DNA of 43,602 nucleotides from an uncultured Geobacter sp. (GTDB taxonomy: Bacteria > Desulfobacterota > Desulfuromonadia > Geobacterales > DSM-12255): NCBI GenBank assembly GCA_937860145.1, contig CALMBF010000177.1, forward strand, positions 1 through 43,602, read 5' to 3'. Made by a program: the position numbers and the translations under genes. The notes under the pieces are model-generated. The model searched no databases, was not told the origin of the DNA, and worked only from the letters and a program-made list of their open reading frames with translations. Shown here piece by piece: positions 8,238 to 17,703 of this stretch; position 1 is the stretch's first letter, and each line of letters starts with the position of its first letter.

Positions 8238-8265
8238 TTGACAGTCACGCCGTTGGGTGTAGACT
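8238..8265 (+). promoter_or_regulatory. candidate promoter of the tetraheme cytochrome
   Basis: TTGACA (8238-8243), 16 bases, then TAGACT (8260-8265), followed by an AT-rich discriminator region. It lies about 100 bases before the cytochrome start and points toward it. Confidence 0.4.
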
Positions 8266-8366
8266 GATAATATATTAATAGAAGTTAATTTATATTCTTT
8301 GTCCCCGAGGCTTCACCTATGCTTTGACATGGCTCCCAGCAAAGTTCTCTCACAAGGAGAGATGCC

Positions 8367-9053
8367 ATGAAGAAAGCTCTGTCACCCATATCAGTTGTCG
8401 TGATCATCATAACGGCATCAGTGGCTTTTGCCAACATCATCGGGAGCAAGCACGACTTCTCCCCAACCGGGCTTGCGGCTAGCAACGATGCAAACCTGGT
8501 CTCAGGTACAAGTTCCCAGGTCTGTGTTTACTGCCATGCCCCGCACAATGTCACCACGTCTCAACCCCTCTGGAACCGCGAAAATCCAACCACCCAATTC
8601 ACGCTCTACTCGGGAATCAACATGAAGAACCAGTCGTTCGACTCAGGGTTCACGTCAGACAGCAACTCGCTCTATTGCATGAGTTGCCACGATGGTCAAA
8701 CCAACGTCAACCAGGTACGTAATGCCGGGACCGCAACCGATGGCACGTTGACATCCGGCATTATTGGCCAGACGACACACACCGCACTCGGTGGATATGA
8801 CCTGAGCAAAAACCACCCGATCAATTTCCCCGTATCTGTCGACAACACTCGCAGCAACCTGCATGTCGGAACGGACAGGACCAAGATGGGGAAGGACAAT
8901 CAGTTTCCACTCTACAAGATTACCGGCAACCGTGCGACTGACCGGTCATTTGAATGCGGCACCTGCCACGACGTGCATAACCCGACCCACACTCCGTTCC
9001 TCCGTACGTCCAATAACGAGTCAGCCCTCTGTCTCGGATGTCACAACATATAG
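8367..9053 (+). CDS. periplasmic tetraheme cytochrome c
   Basis: A 228-residue secreted c-type cytochrome. Residues 1-22 form a signal peptide ending near AFA. Four CXXCH haem sites lie at 53-57 (CVYCH), 104-108 (CMSCH), 197-201 (CGTCH) and 222-226 (CLGCH). Extra histidines at 29, 60, 138, 150, 166, 204 and 208 are available as distal ligands, so bis-His haems are likely. The spacing, with a pair of sites before and a pair after a long Thr/Asn-rich stretch, resembles the doubled-CXXCH-type cytochromes common in metal-reducing Geobacterales. AGGAG lies seven bases before the ATG. The gene stands alone between convergent gltD and the divergent small-protein genes. The redox partner is unknown; a role in periplasmic electron transfer is inferred. 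Confidence 0.9.
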   Translation: MKKALSPISVVVIIITASVAFANIIGSKHDFSPTGLAASNDANLVSGTSSQVCVYCHAPHNVTTSQPLWNRENPTTQFTLYSGINMKNQSFDSGFTSDSNSLYCMSCHDGQTNVNQVRNAGTATDGTLTSGIIGQTTHTALGGYDLSKNHPINFPVSVDNTRSNLHVGTDRTKMGKDNQFPLYKITGNRATDRSFECGTCHDVHNPTHTPFLRTSNNESALCLGCHNI

Positions 9054-9213
9054 GCTGCTGCACCCACCCGGGACGGGTATCCCCTCTTGAATCACGGGGA
9101 TGGGCAGGAACGTCGTCCCCCCGAGCAGGAGACTCTTCAAAGGGGTGACAGATACGGCAGCATCGCTCCACCTACGAGGGGCAGGCCATCGTCCTGAGTC
9201 CGCGTCCGGGTAC

Positions 9214-9247
9214 AAAAAAAGGGTTACGGCATCTGCCGTAACCCTTT
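9214..9247 (-). terminator. intrinsic terminator of gltB-gltD
   Basis: A perfect 13-bp stem (9218-9230 with 9235-9247, loop ATCT at 9231-9234) is followed on the minus strand by seven T residues. It lies about 50 bases past the gltD stop. The stem is preceded by an A-run and followed by TTTCCC on the plus strand, so it could also slow plus-strand transcription from the cytochrome gene, but the T-run favours the minus strand. Confidence 0.9.
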
Positions 9248-9294
9248 CCCTATGTTCCCCTGGTCGGGAAACCGCTAAGGCACTGCACTCATGA

Positions 9295-10776
9295 TCAGGG
9301 GAGTTCGGTCGACCCCATGAGGTAACGGTCGCATTCACGGGCCGCGCCACGCCCTTCGTTGAAAGCCCAGACAACCAAGCTCTGGCCGCGGCGGCAGTCG
9401 CCGGCGGCAAAGACACCGGGGACAGTAGTGGCGTAACGCTCATACTCTGCCTTGACATTGCTGCGGGGATCGCGTTCCACCCCGAGAGCTTCGGGAAGCT
9501 GCTGCTCGGGCCCGAGGAATCCCATGGCGAGGAGTACCAGGGTTGCCGAACGCACCTGCTCGGTCCCCGGCACCGGTTTGGGGATGAACTGGCCCTTCTC
9601 GTTCTTTTCCCAGGAGACCTGAACGGTATGGACCGAGGTGACATTGCCTTCGGCGTCGCCCTCGAATTTCGTCGCGGTGGTCAGGTACACGCGGGGGTCT
9701 GCGCCGTACCTGGCCGCGGCCTCTTCCTGGCCGTAATCGACCTTGTGGACCTTGGGCCATTCGGGCCAGGGGTTGTCAGCGGCCCGCTCCTGGGGAGACT
9801 GGGCCATGATCTCCAGCTGCATGACGGAGTTGCACCCGTGACGCAGGGAGGTGGCAACGCAGTCGGTGCCCGTATCGCCGCCGCCGATGATGACCACGTC
9901 CTTCCCCTCCGCGGAGATGAACTCGGTCCCGGGGGTGAGGACATTCCTGGTGTTGGCGGTGAGGAAATCCATGGCGAAATGGATCCCCTTGAGGGAGCGC
10001 CCTTCGATGGGGAGGTCACGGGGGACGGTGGAGCCGGTGGCGAGGACCACGGCATCGAACTCAGTCCTGAGCTTCTCCACCGGGTACGCAGACGTGCCCA
10101 CCTCCGTGTTGCAGACGAAGCTGATACCTTCTGCCTCCAGTAACTTGATGCGCCGCAGCACCACTTCGCGCTTGTCCAGCTTCATGTTCGGGATGCCATA
10201 CATCAGCAGGCCGCCAGGAAGGTCGGCCCGTTCGAACACAGTGACGCTGTGGCCGGCCCTGTTCAGCTGGGCGGCAGCAGAAAGGCCAGCGGGGCCGGAC
10301 CCGACCACCGCGACATTCTTGCCGGTACGCACCTCGGGGGGAGCAGGGAAAATCCATCCCTCCTGCCAGCCACGCTCCACGATGCTGACCTCGATATTCT
10401 TGATGGTAACCGGCGGCTCGTTGATGCCGAGGGTACAGGACCCTTCACACGGAGCCGGGCAGACACGGCCGGTGAACTCGGGGAAGTTGTTGGTCCGGTG
10501 CAGACGGTCCAGTGCCTGGTGCCACAGGTTCCTGTAGATCAGGTCATTCCACTCGGGGATCAGGTTGTTGATCGGACATCCACTGGCCATTCCGCTCAGG
10601 AGGATGCCGGTGTGGCAGAACGGAATACCGCAGTCCATGCAGCGGGCCCCCTGCGTACGGAGCTTCTCCTCGGGCATGTGCAGATGAAACTCGTTCCAGT
10701 CCTTGACACGCTCCAGCGGCTCCCGGTCTGCAGGGATCTCGCGGGGGTATTCCATAAATCCGGTTGGTTTTCCCAT
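9295..10776 (-). CDS. gltD: glutamate synthase (NADPH) small subunit
   Basis: A 493-residue FAD and iron-sulfur flavoprotein that takes electrons from NAD(P)H and passes them to GltB for the reductive step of glutamate synthesis. The N-terminal ferredoxin-like part has Cys46, Cys49, Cys54 and Cys67, and then Cys106, Cys110 and Cys114, giving two [4Fe-4S] clusters. The FAD site VVGSGPAG is at about 157-164, and the NAD(P)H site [12 protein letters not shown] lies near residue 298. AGGAAA precedes the ATG at a normal distance. It lies 58 bases after gltB on the same strand and shares the terminator at 9214-9247. Confidence 0.95.
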   Translation of the reverse strand: MGKPTGFMEYPREIPADREPLERVKDWNEFHLHMPEEKLRTQGARCMDCGIPFCHTGILLSGMASGCPINNLIPEWNDLIYRNLWHQALDRLHRTNNFPEFTGRVCPAPCEGSCTLGINEPPVTIKNIEVSIVERGWQEGWIFPAPPEVRTGKNVAVVGSGPAGLSAAAQLNRAGHSVTVFERADLPGGLLMYGIPNMKLDKREVVLRRIKLLEAEGISFVCNTEVGTSAYPVEKLRTEFDAVVLATGSTVPRDLPIEGRSLKGIHFAMDFLTANTRNVLTPGTEFISAEGKDVVIIGGGDTGTDCVATSLRHGCNSVMQLEIMAQSPQERAADNPWPEWPKVHKVDYGQEEAAARYGADPRVYLTTATKFEGDAEGNVTSVHTVQVSWEKNEKGQFIPKPVPGTEQVRSATLVLLAMGFLGPEQQLPEALGVERDPRSNVKAEYERYATTVPGVFAAGDCRRGQSLVVWAFNEGRGAARECDRYLMGSTELP

Positions 10777-10834
10777 AGTCTTTTCCTATATCGATGTTCT
10801 TATTGTGTAACTCGTCACCCGCCAGCGGCAGGGG

Positions 10835-13800
10835 CTAGACCCCGCTCAGACGCGCCGCATCGTGGGAGTTCTCCTCGAAGGCCGCGACCAGCGCCTCCTC
10901 GCCGGTGAGTCCCGACGCCTTGGCCCGCTCCAGGGCCTGGAGCACCCGCTTGTAATCCCTCGGCATGACCTTGACGAACCGGTTCACATACCCCTCCCAG
11001 TTGATCAGGATGATGTTTGCCCGGGCGCTGCCGGTGTACTCGGCATGTTTCTCTATCATCCCCTTGAGGATTGCCTTGTCCGCCTCGTCGAGCTGCTCCA
11101 GTTCGACCATCTCCCTGTTGCAGCGGCCGGCGAAATCACCCTGGTCGTCGAGGACATAGGCGGTACCGCCGCTCATCCCGGCGGCAAAGTTGCGGCCGGT
11201 CGCACCGAGGACGACCACGGTGCCGCCGGTCATGTATTCGCAGCCATGATCGCCGACCCCTTCGACGACCGCGTTCACCCCGGAGTTCCTGACACAGAAG
11301 CGCTCGCCCGCCATGCCGCGGATGTAGGAGGTGCCGCTGGTGGCGCCGTAGAAGGCGACATTGCCGGCAATGATGTTCTCCTCCGCCACGAAGGTCGACC
11401 CTTCGGGAGGATAGACGATGATGGTCCCGCCGGAAAGCCCCTTGCCCAGGTAGTCGTTGGCGTCACCGGAGAGTTCCAGGGTCATCCCCTTGGGGACGAA
11501 GGCACCGAAGCTCTGTCCGGCCGAGCCGTGGAAGCGGAGGTTGACCGTCCCCTCGGGGAGGCCGTCGGCACCGTGATTGCGGGTGATCTCGTTACCGACG
11601 ATGGTGCCGGCGACGCGATCCACGTTGGTGATGGGGAGCTCGGCGCTGACCTTCTCCCCCCGCTCGATGGCCGGACGGCAGATGTCCAGAAGCCTGGTCA
11701 TGTCGATGGTCTTCTCCAGACCGTGATCCTGGGCCTCGGTACAGTAACGTCCCACATCGATACCCACGTCGGGGCGATAGAGGATATTGGAGAAGTCCAG
11801 CCCCTTGGCCTTCCAGTGGGCAATGGCCTTCTTGGGCTCCAGCACGTTGGCGCGGCCGACCATCTCGTTGAAGGTGCGGAACCCGAGCTGGGCCATGATC
11901 TCCCGTACCTCCATGGCGACGAAGCGCATAAAGTTGACCACGTACTCGGGCTTGCCGGCAAACTTGGCCCGCAGGACGGGATCCTGGGTAGCCACGCCGG
12001 CCGGGCAGGTGTTGCTGTGGCAGACGCGCATCATGATGCAGCCGAGGGTCACCAGGGGGGCGGTGGCGAAACCGAACTCCTCGGCCCCCAAGAGGGCTGC
12101 AATGGCCACGTCACGGCCGGTCTTCAGCTGACCATCGACCTCGATCACGATCCTGCTGCGCAGGTTGTTCAGCACCAGGGTCTGGTGGGTCTCGGCCAGG
12201 CCGAGCTCCCAGGGGAGACCGGCATGCTTGATGCTGGAAATGGGCGAAGCGCCGGTGCCGCCGTCATAACCGCTGATCAGGACGACGTCGGCGTGGGCCT
12301 TGGCAACCCCTGCGGCAATGGTGCCGACGCCGACCTCGGAGACCAGCTTGACGCTGATCCGGGCGCGGCGGTTGGCGTTTTTCAGGTCGTAGATGAGTTC
12401 CGCCAGGTCCTCGATGGAGTAGATGTCATGGTGCGGCGGAGGCGACACCAGGCCGACGCCGGGGGTCGTATGCCGGGTCTTGGCAACCCACGGATAGACC
12501 TTGTGGCCGGGGAGTTCCCCCCCCTCGCCCGGCTTGGCCCCCTGGGCCAGCTTGATCTGGATTTCTTCGGCATTGGTCAGGTAGTTGCTCGTCACGCCGA
12601 AGCGGCCCGAGGCAACCTGCTTGATGGCGCTGTTCTTGGAGTCACCCCGTTCGTTGGTCCAGGTGAAACGTTCCGGGTCCTCGCCCCCTTCACCGGTATT
12701 GGAACGGCCACCGATCCGGTTCATGGCGATTGCCAGCGCCTCGTGGGCCTCCTGGCTGATGGAGCCGTAGGACATGGCGCCGGTCTTGAAGCGCTTCATG
12801 ATCTCCTCGACCGGTTCGACCTCTTCGATCGGAATGGGTACGTAATCCTTGAAATCCAGCAGGCCGCGCAGCGTGTAGTGCCGCTCGCTCTGTTCGTCGA
12901 TGAGCGCAGAGAAGACCTTGAACTCCTGGTAATCGCCCGTGCGGGTCGCCTTCTGCAGCGACTGGATGGTGAGGGGGTTGAAGAGGTGCTCCTCCCCTTC
13001 CTTGCGCCACTGGTACTGCCCGCCCGGATCGAGGGTCAGGTCGCTGGCCACCCTCTCCGGATAGGCCTTGCGGTGACGGGTCAGGAGCTCCGTGGCGATG
13101 CCGGTCAGGTCGGTCCCCTCGATGCGGGACGGGGTCCAGGTGAAGTACTTGTCGATGACCGAATGGTGCAGGCCGACTGCCTCGAAAATCTGGGCGCCGC
13201 GGTAACTCTGTACCGTTGAGATACCCATCTTGGCCATGGTCTTGACGACCCCCTTGATGGACGCCTTGAGGAAGTTCTTCACCGCCTTCTTGTGGTCGAT
13301 GCCGGGGAGCATCCCCTGTTGGATCATGTCGTCCATCGACTCGAAGGCAAGGTACGGGTTGATGGCATTGGCGCCGTAGCCGAGCAGCACGGCGAAGTGG
13401 TGTACTTCCCGCGGCTCTCCCGACTCCAGGATGAGCGACACCCGGGTGCGGGTGGCACTGCGGATCAGGTGATGGTGCAGGCCGGCAACGGCCAACAGTG
13501 CCGGGATGGCGGTGTGCTGCCGGTCGACGCCACGGTCGGAGAGGATCAGAAGGCTGTTCCCCTCCTCGATCGCCCTGTCGGCAGCTGAGAAGAGTCCCTC
13601 CAGGGCCTTCTCCAGCCCGTGCGGGCCATCCGCTGCCTGGAAGAGAAGGGAGAGTGTGATTGCCTTGAACCCGGGGCGATCGATGTGGCGCAGCTTTTCA
13701 AAATCCTCGTTGGAAAGGATCGGCTGGTCCAGCTTTATCATGCGGGCACTGGAGGCTGTCGGTTCAAGAAGGTTGGCCTCGGCACCGACCAGGGTGGTGG

Positions 13801-15424
13801 TGGAAGTTATGATCTCTTCGCGGATCGGGTCGATGGGGGGATTGGTCACCTGGGCGAAGAGCTGCTTGAAATAGTTATAGAGGAGCTGGGGCTGGTCGGA
13901 GAGGACCGCCAGCGGTGTATCCGTCCCCATGGACCCCAGGGGCTGCACGCCGTCACGGGCCATGGGGCCGAGAATGACCCGCTGGTCCTCGAACGTGTAG
14001 CCGAAGGCCTGTTGGCGCTGCACCACGGTCTTGTGATCGACCTCGTGCACGTGGGGTGCGTCAGGCAGCTCGTCCAGCAGCACGTGATTCTCTTCCAGCC
14101 ACTTTCCGTAGGGGTTGGCGGTGGCAAGCTCCTTCTTGATCTCCTCGTCGGGAACGATACGCCCCTGCTCGGTGTCCACCAGGAACATCTTGCCGGGCTG
14201 CAGGCGCCCCTTTTTCAGGACCTTTGCAGGCTCAACCGGCAGTACGCCGGCCTCGGAGGCCATGATGACCATATCGTCACTGGTCACGTAGTAGCGGCAG
14301 GGGCGCAGGCCGTTACGGTCGAGAACGGCGCCGATGCTCCGGCCGTCGGTGAAGCAGATCGCCGCCGGGCCGTCCCACGGCTCCATGAGGCAGGAGTGGT
14401 ACTCGTAGAACGCCTTCTTCTCGGCGTCCATCCCGTCGTGGCTCTCCCAGGGCTCCGGGGCCATCATCATGACCGCGTGGGGGAGTGAACGACCGGCCAT
14501 GACCAGCAGTTCGAGACAGTTGTCGAACATGGCGGAGTCGGAGCCGTTGGTGTTGATGATGGGGAGCGCCTTCTTGATGTCGTCACCGAACAGCTCGCTG
14601 GCAATGAGCGACTGGCGGGCGTGCATCCAGTTGACGTTGCCCCGCAGGGTATTGATCTCGCCGTTGTGGGCAAGGAAGTGGTACGGGTGGGCGCGGTCCC
14701 AGCTGGGGAAGGTGTTGGTGGAGAAGCGGGAGTGCACCAGGGCCAGGGCGGAGACCATGTCGGGGTCGCGCAGGTCCGGGTAGTACTGGTCGACCTGCAC
14801 CGGCATGAGCATCCCCTTGTAGATGATCGTGCGGGAGGAGATACTCGACACGTACCAGTAATTGTCGACACCGGCGTCGCGGATCTCGTGGATGGCCCGC
14901 TGGTTGATGATGTAGAGCTTGCGGTTGAACGCCTGCTCATCACCGCATGAGTCGCCCTTCTCGATGAAGAGCTGGCGGACCTTCGGCTCGCCCGACTTGG
15001 CGGTGTTCCCCAGGGACGAGTTGTCGGTAGGCACGTCGCGCCAGCCGATTATTCTTAACCCCTCCTCGGCGATGATACGTTCCATGACGTGGCGTGCGCT
15101 GTTCCGGTCGGTGGCCTCGGGAGAGGTAAAGATCATGGCAACGCCGTAGCCGCCGGGTTCGGGGAGGTCGAAACCGAGGGGAGCACAGACCTTGCGCAGG
15201 AACGCATCGGGCATCTGCATGAGGATACCGGCGCCGTCACCCGTGTTTGGCTCGCAACCAACCGCACCGCGATGGTCGAGATTGGTCAGGATTGTCAATG
15301 CCTGCCGCACGATGTCATGGGACTTTTTCCCCTTCATGTTGACGACAAATCCGACGCCGCAGGCATCATGCTCGAACTGGGGATCGTAGAGTCCCTGCTT
15401 TTTAGGTATTCCGATAGTTTTCAT
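10835..15424 (-). CDS. gltB: glutamate synthase large subunit
   Basis: A 1529-residue enzyme that moves the amide of glutamine to 2-oxoglutarate, giving two glutamates. It has an N-terminal class II glutamine amidotransferase domain (about 22-430) in which Cys22 is the nucleophile and the first 21 residues are expected to be removed. A central domain follows, then an FMN-binding synthase domain (about 830-1200) with the [3Fe-4S] ligands in [12 protein letters not shown] near residue 1130. A C-terminal beta-helix (GXGXG) domain runs from about 1280 to 1480. The full length matches the usual bacterial alpha subunit. AAGGG lies about eight bases before the ATG. Together with gltD it forms the GOGAT half of ammonium assimilation. 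Three NtrC-like sites lie upstream. Confidence 0.96.
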   Translation of the reverse strand: MKTIGIPKKQGLYDPQFEHDACGVGFVVNMKGKKSHDIVRQALTILTNLDHRGAVGCEPNTGDGAGILMQMPDAFLRKVCAPLGFDLPEPGGYGVAMIFTSPEATDRNSARHVMERIIAEEGLRIIGWRDVPTDNSSLGNTAKSGEPKVRQLFIEKGDSCGDEQAFNRKLYIINQRAIHEIRDAGVDNYWYVSSISSRTIIYKGMLMPVQVDQYYPDLRDPDMVSALALVHSRFSTNTFPSWDRAHPYHFLAHNGEINTLRGNVNWMHARQSLIASELFGDDIKKALPIINTNGSDSAMFDNCLELLVMAGRSLPHAVMMMAPEPWESHDGMDAEKKAFYEYHSCLMEPWDGPAAICFTDGRSIGAVLDRNGLRPCRYYVTSDDMVIMASEAGVLPVEPAKVLKKGRLQPGKMFLVDTEQGRIVPDEEIKKELATANPYGKWLEENHVLLDELPDAPHVHEVDHKTVVQRQQAFGYTFEDQRVILGPMARDGVQPLGSMGTDTPLAVLSDQPQLLYNYFKQLFAQVTNPPIDPIREEIITSTTTLVGAEANLLEPTASSARMIKLDQPILSNEDFEKLRHIDRPGFKAITLSLLFQAADGPHGLEKALEGLFSAADRAIEEGNSLLILSDRGVDRQHTAIPALLAVAGLHHHLIRSATRTRVSLILESGEPREVHHFAVLLGYGANAINPYLAFESMDDMIQQGMLPGIDHKKAVKNFLKASIKGVVKTMAKMGISTVQSYRGAQIFEAVGLHHSVIDKYFTWTPSRIEGTDLTGIATELLTRHRKAYPERVASDLTLDPGGQYQWRKEGEEHLFNPLTIQSLQKATRTGDYQEFKVFSALIDEQSERHYTLRGLLDFKDYVPIPIEEVEPVEEIMKRFKTGAMSYGSISQEAHEALAIAMNRIGGRSNTGEGGEDPERFTWTNERGDSKNSAIKQVASGRFGVTSNYLTNAEEIQIKLAQGAKPGEGGELPGHKVYPWVAKTRHTTPGVGLVSPPPHHDIYSIEDLAELIYDLKNANRRARISVKLVSEVGVGTIAAGVAKAHADVVLISGYDGGTGASPISSIKHAGLPWELGLAETHQTLVLNNLRSRIVIEVDGQLKTGRDVAIAALLGAEEFGFATAPLVTLGCIMMRVCHSNTCPAGVATQDPVLRAKFAGKPEYVVNFMRFVAMEVREIMAQLGFRTFNEMVGRANVLEPKKAIAHWKAKGLDFSNILYRPDVGIDVGRYCTEAQDHGLEKTIDMTRLLDICRPAIERGEKVSAELPITNVDRVAGTIVGNEITRNHGADGLPEGTVNLRFHGSAGQSFGAFVPKGMTLELSGDANDYLGKGLSGGTIIVYPPEGSTFVAEENIIAGNVAFYGATSGTSYIRGMAGERFCVRNSGVNAVVEGVGDHGCEYMTGGTVVVLGATGRNFAAGMSGGTAYVLDDQGDFAGRCNREMVELEQLDEADKAILKGMIEKHAEYTGSARANIILINWEGYVNRFVKVMPRDYKRVLQALERAKASGLTGEEALVAAFEENSHDAARLSGV

Positions 15425-15546
15425 GTTGCAACCCTTGTAGAAACTGTGGTTCTCGTCGACTGCCGGCAGATCCGTGTGAAGGGTAGAGATGCAAGGGGGA
15501 CTGGCACTCTAGGTAACTGCGAAGGACAATCTGATACGAAATAAGT

Positions 15547-15575
15547 AAAATACCTCTCTCTAATCAGTTTTTCAA
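15547..15575 (-). promoter_or_regulatory. candidate promoter of gltB-gltD
   Basis: On the minus strand TTGAAA (15570-15575), 17 bases, then TATTTT (15547-15552). It directly follows the terminator of the preceding operon and leaves a leader of about 115 bases. I looked for a sigma-54 promoter (GG, ten bases, GC) here and did not find a good one. The nearest candidate, TGCCAG with TTGC (about 15490-15510), lacks the GG and is mis-spaced. Confidence 0.45.
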
Positions 15576-15577
15576 TG

Positions 15578-15611
15578 AAAAAAGGCCGATTCGTTCAAGA
15601 AAATCGGCCTT
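15578..15611 (-). terminator. intrinsic terminator after the TolA-like gene
   Basis: A 10-bp perfect stem (15582-15591 with 15602-15611) with a 10-base loop is followed on the minus strand by a run of six T residues. It closes the long envelope/glycosylation operon about 230 bases after the last stop codon and insulates gltB. Confidence 0.85.
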
Positions 15612-15653
15612 ATTACGTTTAGTTAACTAACAATTGTATACAAGACACCTGGA

Positions 15654-15670
15654 TGCACATTTATTGCGCA
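15654..15670. promoter_or_regulatory. NtrC-like 17-bp dyad, site 1
   Basis: TGCAC, seven bases, GCGCA: one half-site mismatch to the enteric NtrC pattern TGCAC-N7-GTGCA. It is the closest of the three to gltB, centred about 85 bases upstream of the candidate -35 box. Confidence 0.5.
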
Positions 15671-15685
15671 CCAACACAAATCAGC

Positions 15686-15702
15686 TGCACACTTAATGTG
15701 CA
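15686..15702. promoter_or_regulatory. NtrC-like 17-bp dyad, site 2
   Basis: TGCAC, seven bases, GTGCA: an exact match to the half-sites and spacing of the enteric NtrC pattern, with six perfect base pairs per arm (TGCACA/TGTGCA). Its centre is 32 bases, about three helical turns, from site 1. Confidence 0.55.
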
Positions 15703-15746
15703 CATTCTTCCCAAAACTTTCTCCATGAAAAAAACGAACGTCATTA

Positions 15747-15763
15747 TGCATATTTTTTATGCA
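15747..15763. promoter_or_regulatory. NtrC-like 17-bp dyad, site 3
   Basis: TGCATA, five T residues, TATGCA: a perfect dyad of the same length with one change per half-site from the NtrC pattern. Its centre is 61 bases from site 2. It is the weakest of the three as an NtrC match, but the shared length and TGCA ends suggest one family. Confidence 0.4.
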
Positions 15764-15843
15764 CACAATAACATCCACGAGAAAACGATAGGAGACTGAG
15801 CCAAGCACCTTGAGTCCCCAAACGCACCGGATACCTGAAACAA

Positions 15844-17703
15844 CTATTTTCTGTACACCTTCCAGACCAGTCCCGTGTCCGAATTGAACTTGGTAATACT
15901 GTCGGAATCCTCCATGTTACCCGTAAACGAGGAATCATCCTCCCAGAGAACACCTTCGGGCATCATCAGCCTGGCCACCTCGGTTTCTCCGGAAACCTTT
16001 CTGCCGGCGAGTTGCTTGACATGCGCATCGAACAGCTTGAGCGAAAATTTCCCGTCGGCAGGCGCGCTCCCCTTCTGCTCCACCAGGAAAACGTACACCC
16101 CCTCCCTCGCCCGCTCCAGAACCGCCTCAAGGGTGTTCTTCGAACTTCTCACGATAATCGGGGTCAGTTTCTGTAATGCCTTCGCCTCCCCCCTGGACAT
16201 GGGCTTGCCGTGCTTTCCCTTGGGATATTCGATGAAAAGAATCTTGATCGACAGGTCATCTTCCGAGTGGACAGCCAGCTTGATGTCTCCCTTGATGGGG
16301 GGGAGAGCGATACCCGCCCCCTTTTCCTGTTTTACCGGCTGTTTTGGTTCGACAGGTGCGTTCAGGGGAGGTGCTGGTGCTGTGTCGGCCTTGGCAGGGA
16401 CACTGCTGCTGACCCGGGCAGGGACCGACGACGCGCCGGTAGCGTTTCCGGCGACCTGCCGTGCAGGTTCCTTGGAGGGTTGAACCGGCCTGACAAGATC
16501 CGCCTTGAGCTTTGCGGCTTTTTCTGCCGCTGCGTGTGCCTGGGCCAGCCTCTCCTTTTCCCGCAACTCTCTTTCAACCTTCAATCGTGCAGCACGTTCC
16601 CGGCGTGATTGCTCCTCTGCCGCCTTCTGACGTGCCAACTGCTCTGCCACCAGCTTCTCCCGAGCCGCTTTTTCCCGAGCCGCTTTCTCTCTGGCTGCAT
16701 TCTCCTGCGCCAACTGCTCTGCAGCTGCTTTCTCCCTGGCGGCCTTTTCTCGCGCCAACTTTTCTGCCGCAAGCCGCTCCCTGGCCGCCTTCTCCCGGGC
16801 CTGCCGTTCTGCCGCAGCCTTCTCCCTGGCTGCTTTCTCACGTGCAACCTGCTCTGCCGCAAGCCGCTCCCTGACCGCCTTCTCCTGCGCCAATTGCTCA
16901 GCCGCCGCTTTCTCCCTGGCGGCCTTTTCCCGCGCCATCTGCTCTGCTACCCGTTGTTCCCTGGCCGCAGCCTCCCGAGCCTGCCGCTCCATCTCCGCTC
17001 TTTTTACCGACTCAGCCGCCCGCAGATTCTCTTCTGCCTGTAGTGCCGCCTGCCTCTCTGCTTCCAGACGGACCCTCTGCTCATTTTCAGCACGCTGGCT
17101 GCCAATATCTGATTGCACCACAGGAACGGGCTTGGCAGTTTCACCACGGCTCGGCTCGCTTTCAGGCGGCGTTACCGCCGGCTTTGTTTCGCCGCTTGCC
17201 GTGGCGGGAACGGGCAGACCGGGTTCGGGAGGCTGCTCTGGCGGACGACTCTTGGATTTTCCAACTTTCCTGGGAAGCTTTTTCGTAACCCTGGGGACAT
17301 CCCTGCTTTGAACTGGTTCCGGTTTGATTTTCGCGGGAGGTGGCGTCACAACTGCAACGGCATCGACAGCCTCCTCCGGGGTGGCGGCAGGTGGGGGCAG
17401 TTCGCTCTCTTCCCCGGTCTCCTCGACCGGAGTGGCAACCTTTTCGGAGAGTTCCCCGGGAGGTGGTGCCGGTGCCGGTAGTGCCACGTCTCCCCCCTGA
17501 GGCTCGGCGGGGATATCATCCGCAGGGCCGAGATCCGCCCAGATGAAGTTGAAGTCAAACCGTTCACTGTTAGCAATCGGAGGGTAGTAGATGGCTGTTG
17601 TGGCCAGTATGGCGACCAGGATGCAATGGAATACCCACGAGGCAAGGAATGCCCCGAGAAGTCCCCGGTAATCCGTTTTGTTGTAACGTTGCGGGTTCAA
17701 CAT
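15844..17703 (-). CDS. TolA-like membrane-anchored periplasmic protein with coiled coil
   Basis: A 619-residue protein with one N-terminal transmembrane anchor (about 16-40), then a Pro/Glu-rich stretch (about 60-200) suited to crossing the periplasm. A long Ala/Lys/Glu/Arg helix follows (about 203-403), and a Ser/Pro/Ala-rich linker leads to a mixed C-terminal domain (about 470-619). Residues 257-346 are six tandem 15-residue units of the form AREKAAREKAAAEQL, arranged as three 30-residue pairs. This layout resembles TolA and TonB proteins, but the C-terminal domain is not one I recognise and no tolQRB genes are nearby. It is the last gene of the minus-strand glycosylation operon and overlaps the GT87 gene by seven bases. 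A role linking the inner membrane to the outer envelope is inferred. Confidence 0.75.
   Translation of the reverse strand: MLNPQRYNKTDYRGLLGAFLASWVFHCILVAILATTAIYYPPIANSERFDFNFIWADLGPADDIPAEPQGGDVALPAPAPPPGELSEKVATPVEETGEESELPPPAATPEEAVDAVAVVTPPPAKIKPEPVQSRDVPRVTKKLPRKVGKSKSRPPEQPPEPGLPVPATASGETKPAVTPPESEPSRGETAKPVPVVQSDIGSQRAENEQRVRLEAERQAALQAEENLRAAESVKRAEMERQAREAAAREQRVAEQMAREKAAREKAAAEQLAQEKAVRERLAAEQVAREKAAREKAAAERQAREKAARERLAAEKLAREKAAREKAAAEQLAQENAAREKAAREKAAREKLVAEQLARQKAAEEQSRRERAARLKVERELREKERLAQAHAAAEKAAKLKADLVRPVQPSKEPARQVAGNATGASSVPARVSSSVPAKADTAPAPPLNAPVEPKQPVKQEKGAGIALPPIKGDIKLAVHSEDDLSIKILFIEYPKGKHGKPMSRGEAKALQKLTPIIVRSSKNTLEAVLERAREGVYVFLVEQKGSAPADGKFSLKLFDAHVKQLAGRKVSGETEVARLMMPEGVLWEDDSSFTGNMEDSDSITKFNSDTGLVWKVYRK
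16666..16935 (-). repeat. six tandem 45-bp coding repeats in the TolA-like gene
   Basis: The DNA encodes residues 257-346 of the TolA-like protein as six 45-bp units with a 90-bp higher-order period. The repeats are in frame, so copy-number change by slippage would lengthen or shorten the helix by 15 residues per unit without a frameshift. Confidence 0.8.

Larger units (their letters stand above)
15425..15843. other. 419-bp gap between the TolA-like gene and gltB
   Basis: This gap holds a gltB leader of about 120 bases, a candidate promoter (15547-15575), an intrinsic terminator for the upstream operon (15578-15611) and a block of AT-rich DNA with three TGCA-ended 17-bp dyads (15654-15763). 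An open frame of 61 codons on the minus strand here has no recognisable start site or conserved pattern, and I do not call it a gene. Confidence 0.7.

Noticed and set aside
9054-9200. riboswitch or structured RNA after the tetraheme cytochrome
   Set aside because: I looked for known riboswitch cores and saw only a short ACCCG-GGA-CGGGT hairpin; nothing supports a named RNA.
9021-9644. 207-codon minus-strand open frame over the gltD end and terminator
   Set aside because: It reads through the intrinsic terminator and opposite the cytochrome end; Ser/Pro/Arg-rich shadow frame.
10862-13219. 785-codon plus-strand open frame opposite gltB
   Set aside because: It is a shadow of gltB; low-complexity Gly/Asp/His-rich translation and no ribosome site.
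15480-15515. sigma-54 promoter for gltB
   Set aside because: The best match (TGCCAG with TTGCA) lacks the essential GG and has the wrong spacing, so I did not call it despite the NtrC-like sites upstream.
15623-15808. 61-codon minus-strand open frame over the NtrC-like dyads
   Set aside because: No Shine-Dalgarno, no recognisable features, and the frame lies over three dyad sites better explained as regulatory DNA.
16666-16935. CRISPR-like or minisatellite array
   Set aside because: The 45-bp units are imperfect, contiguous and in frame within the TolA-like coding sequence, with no spacers.
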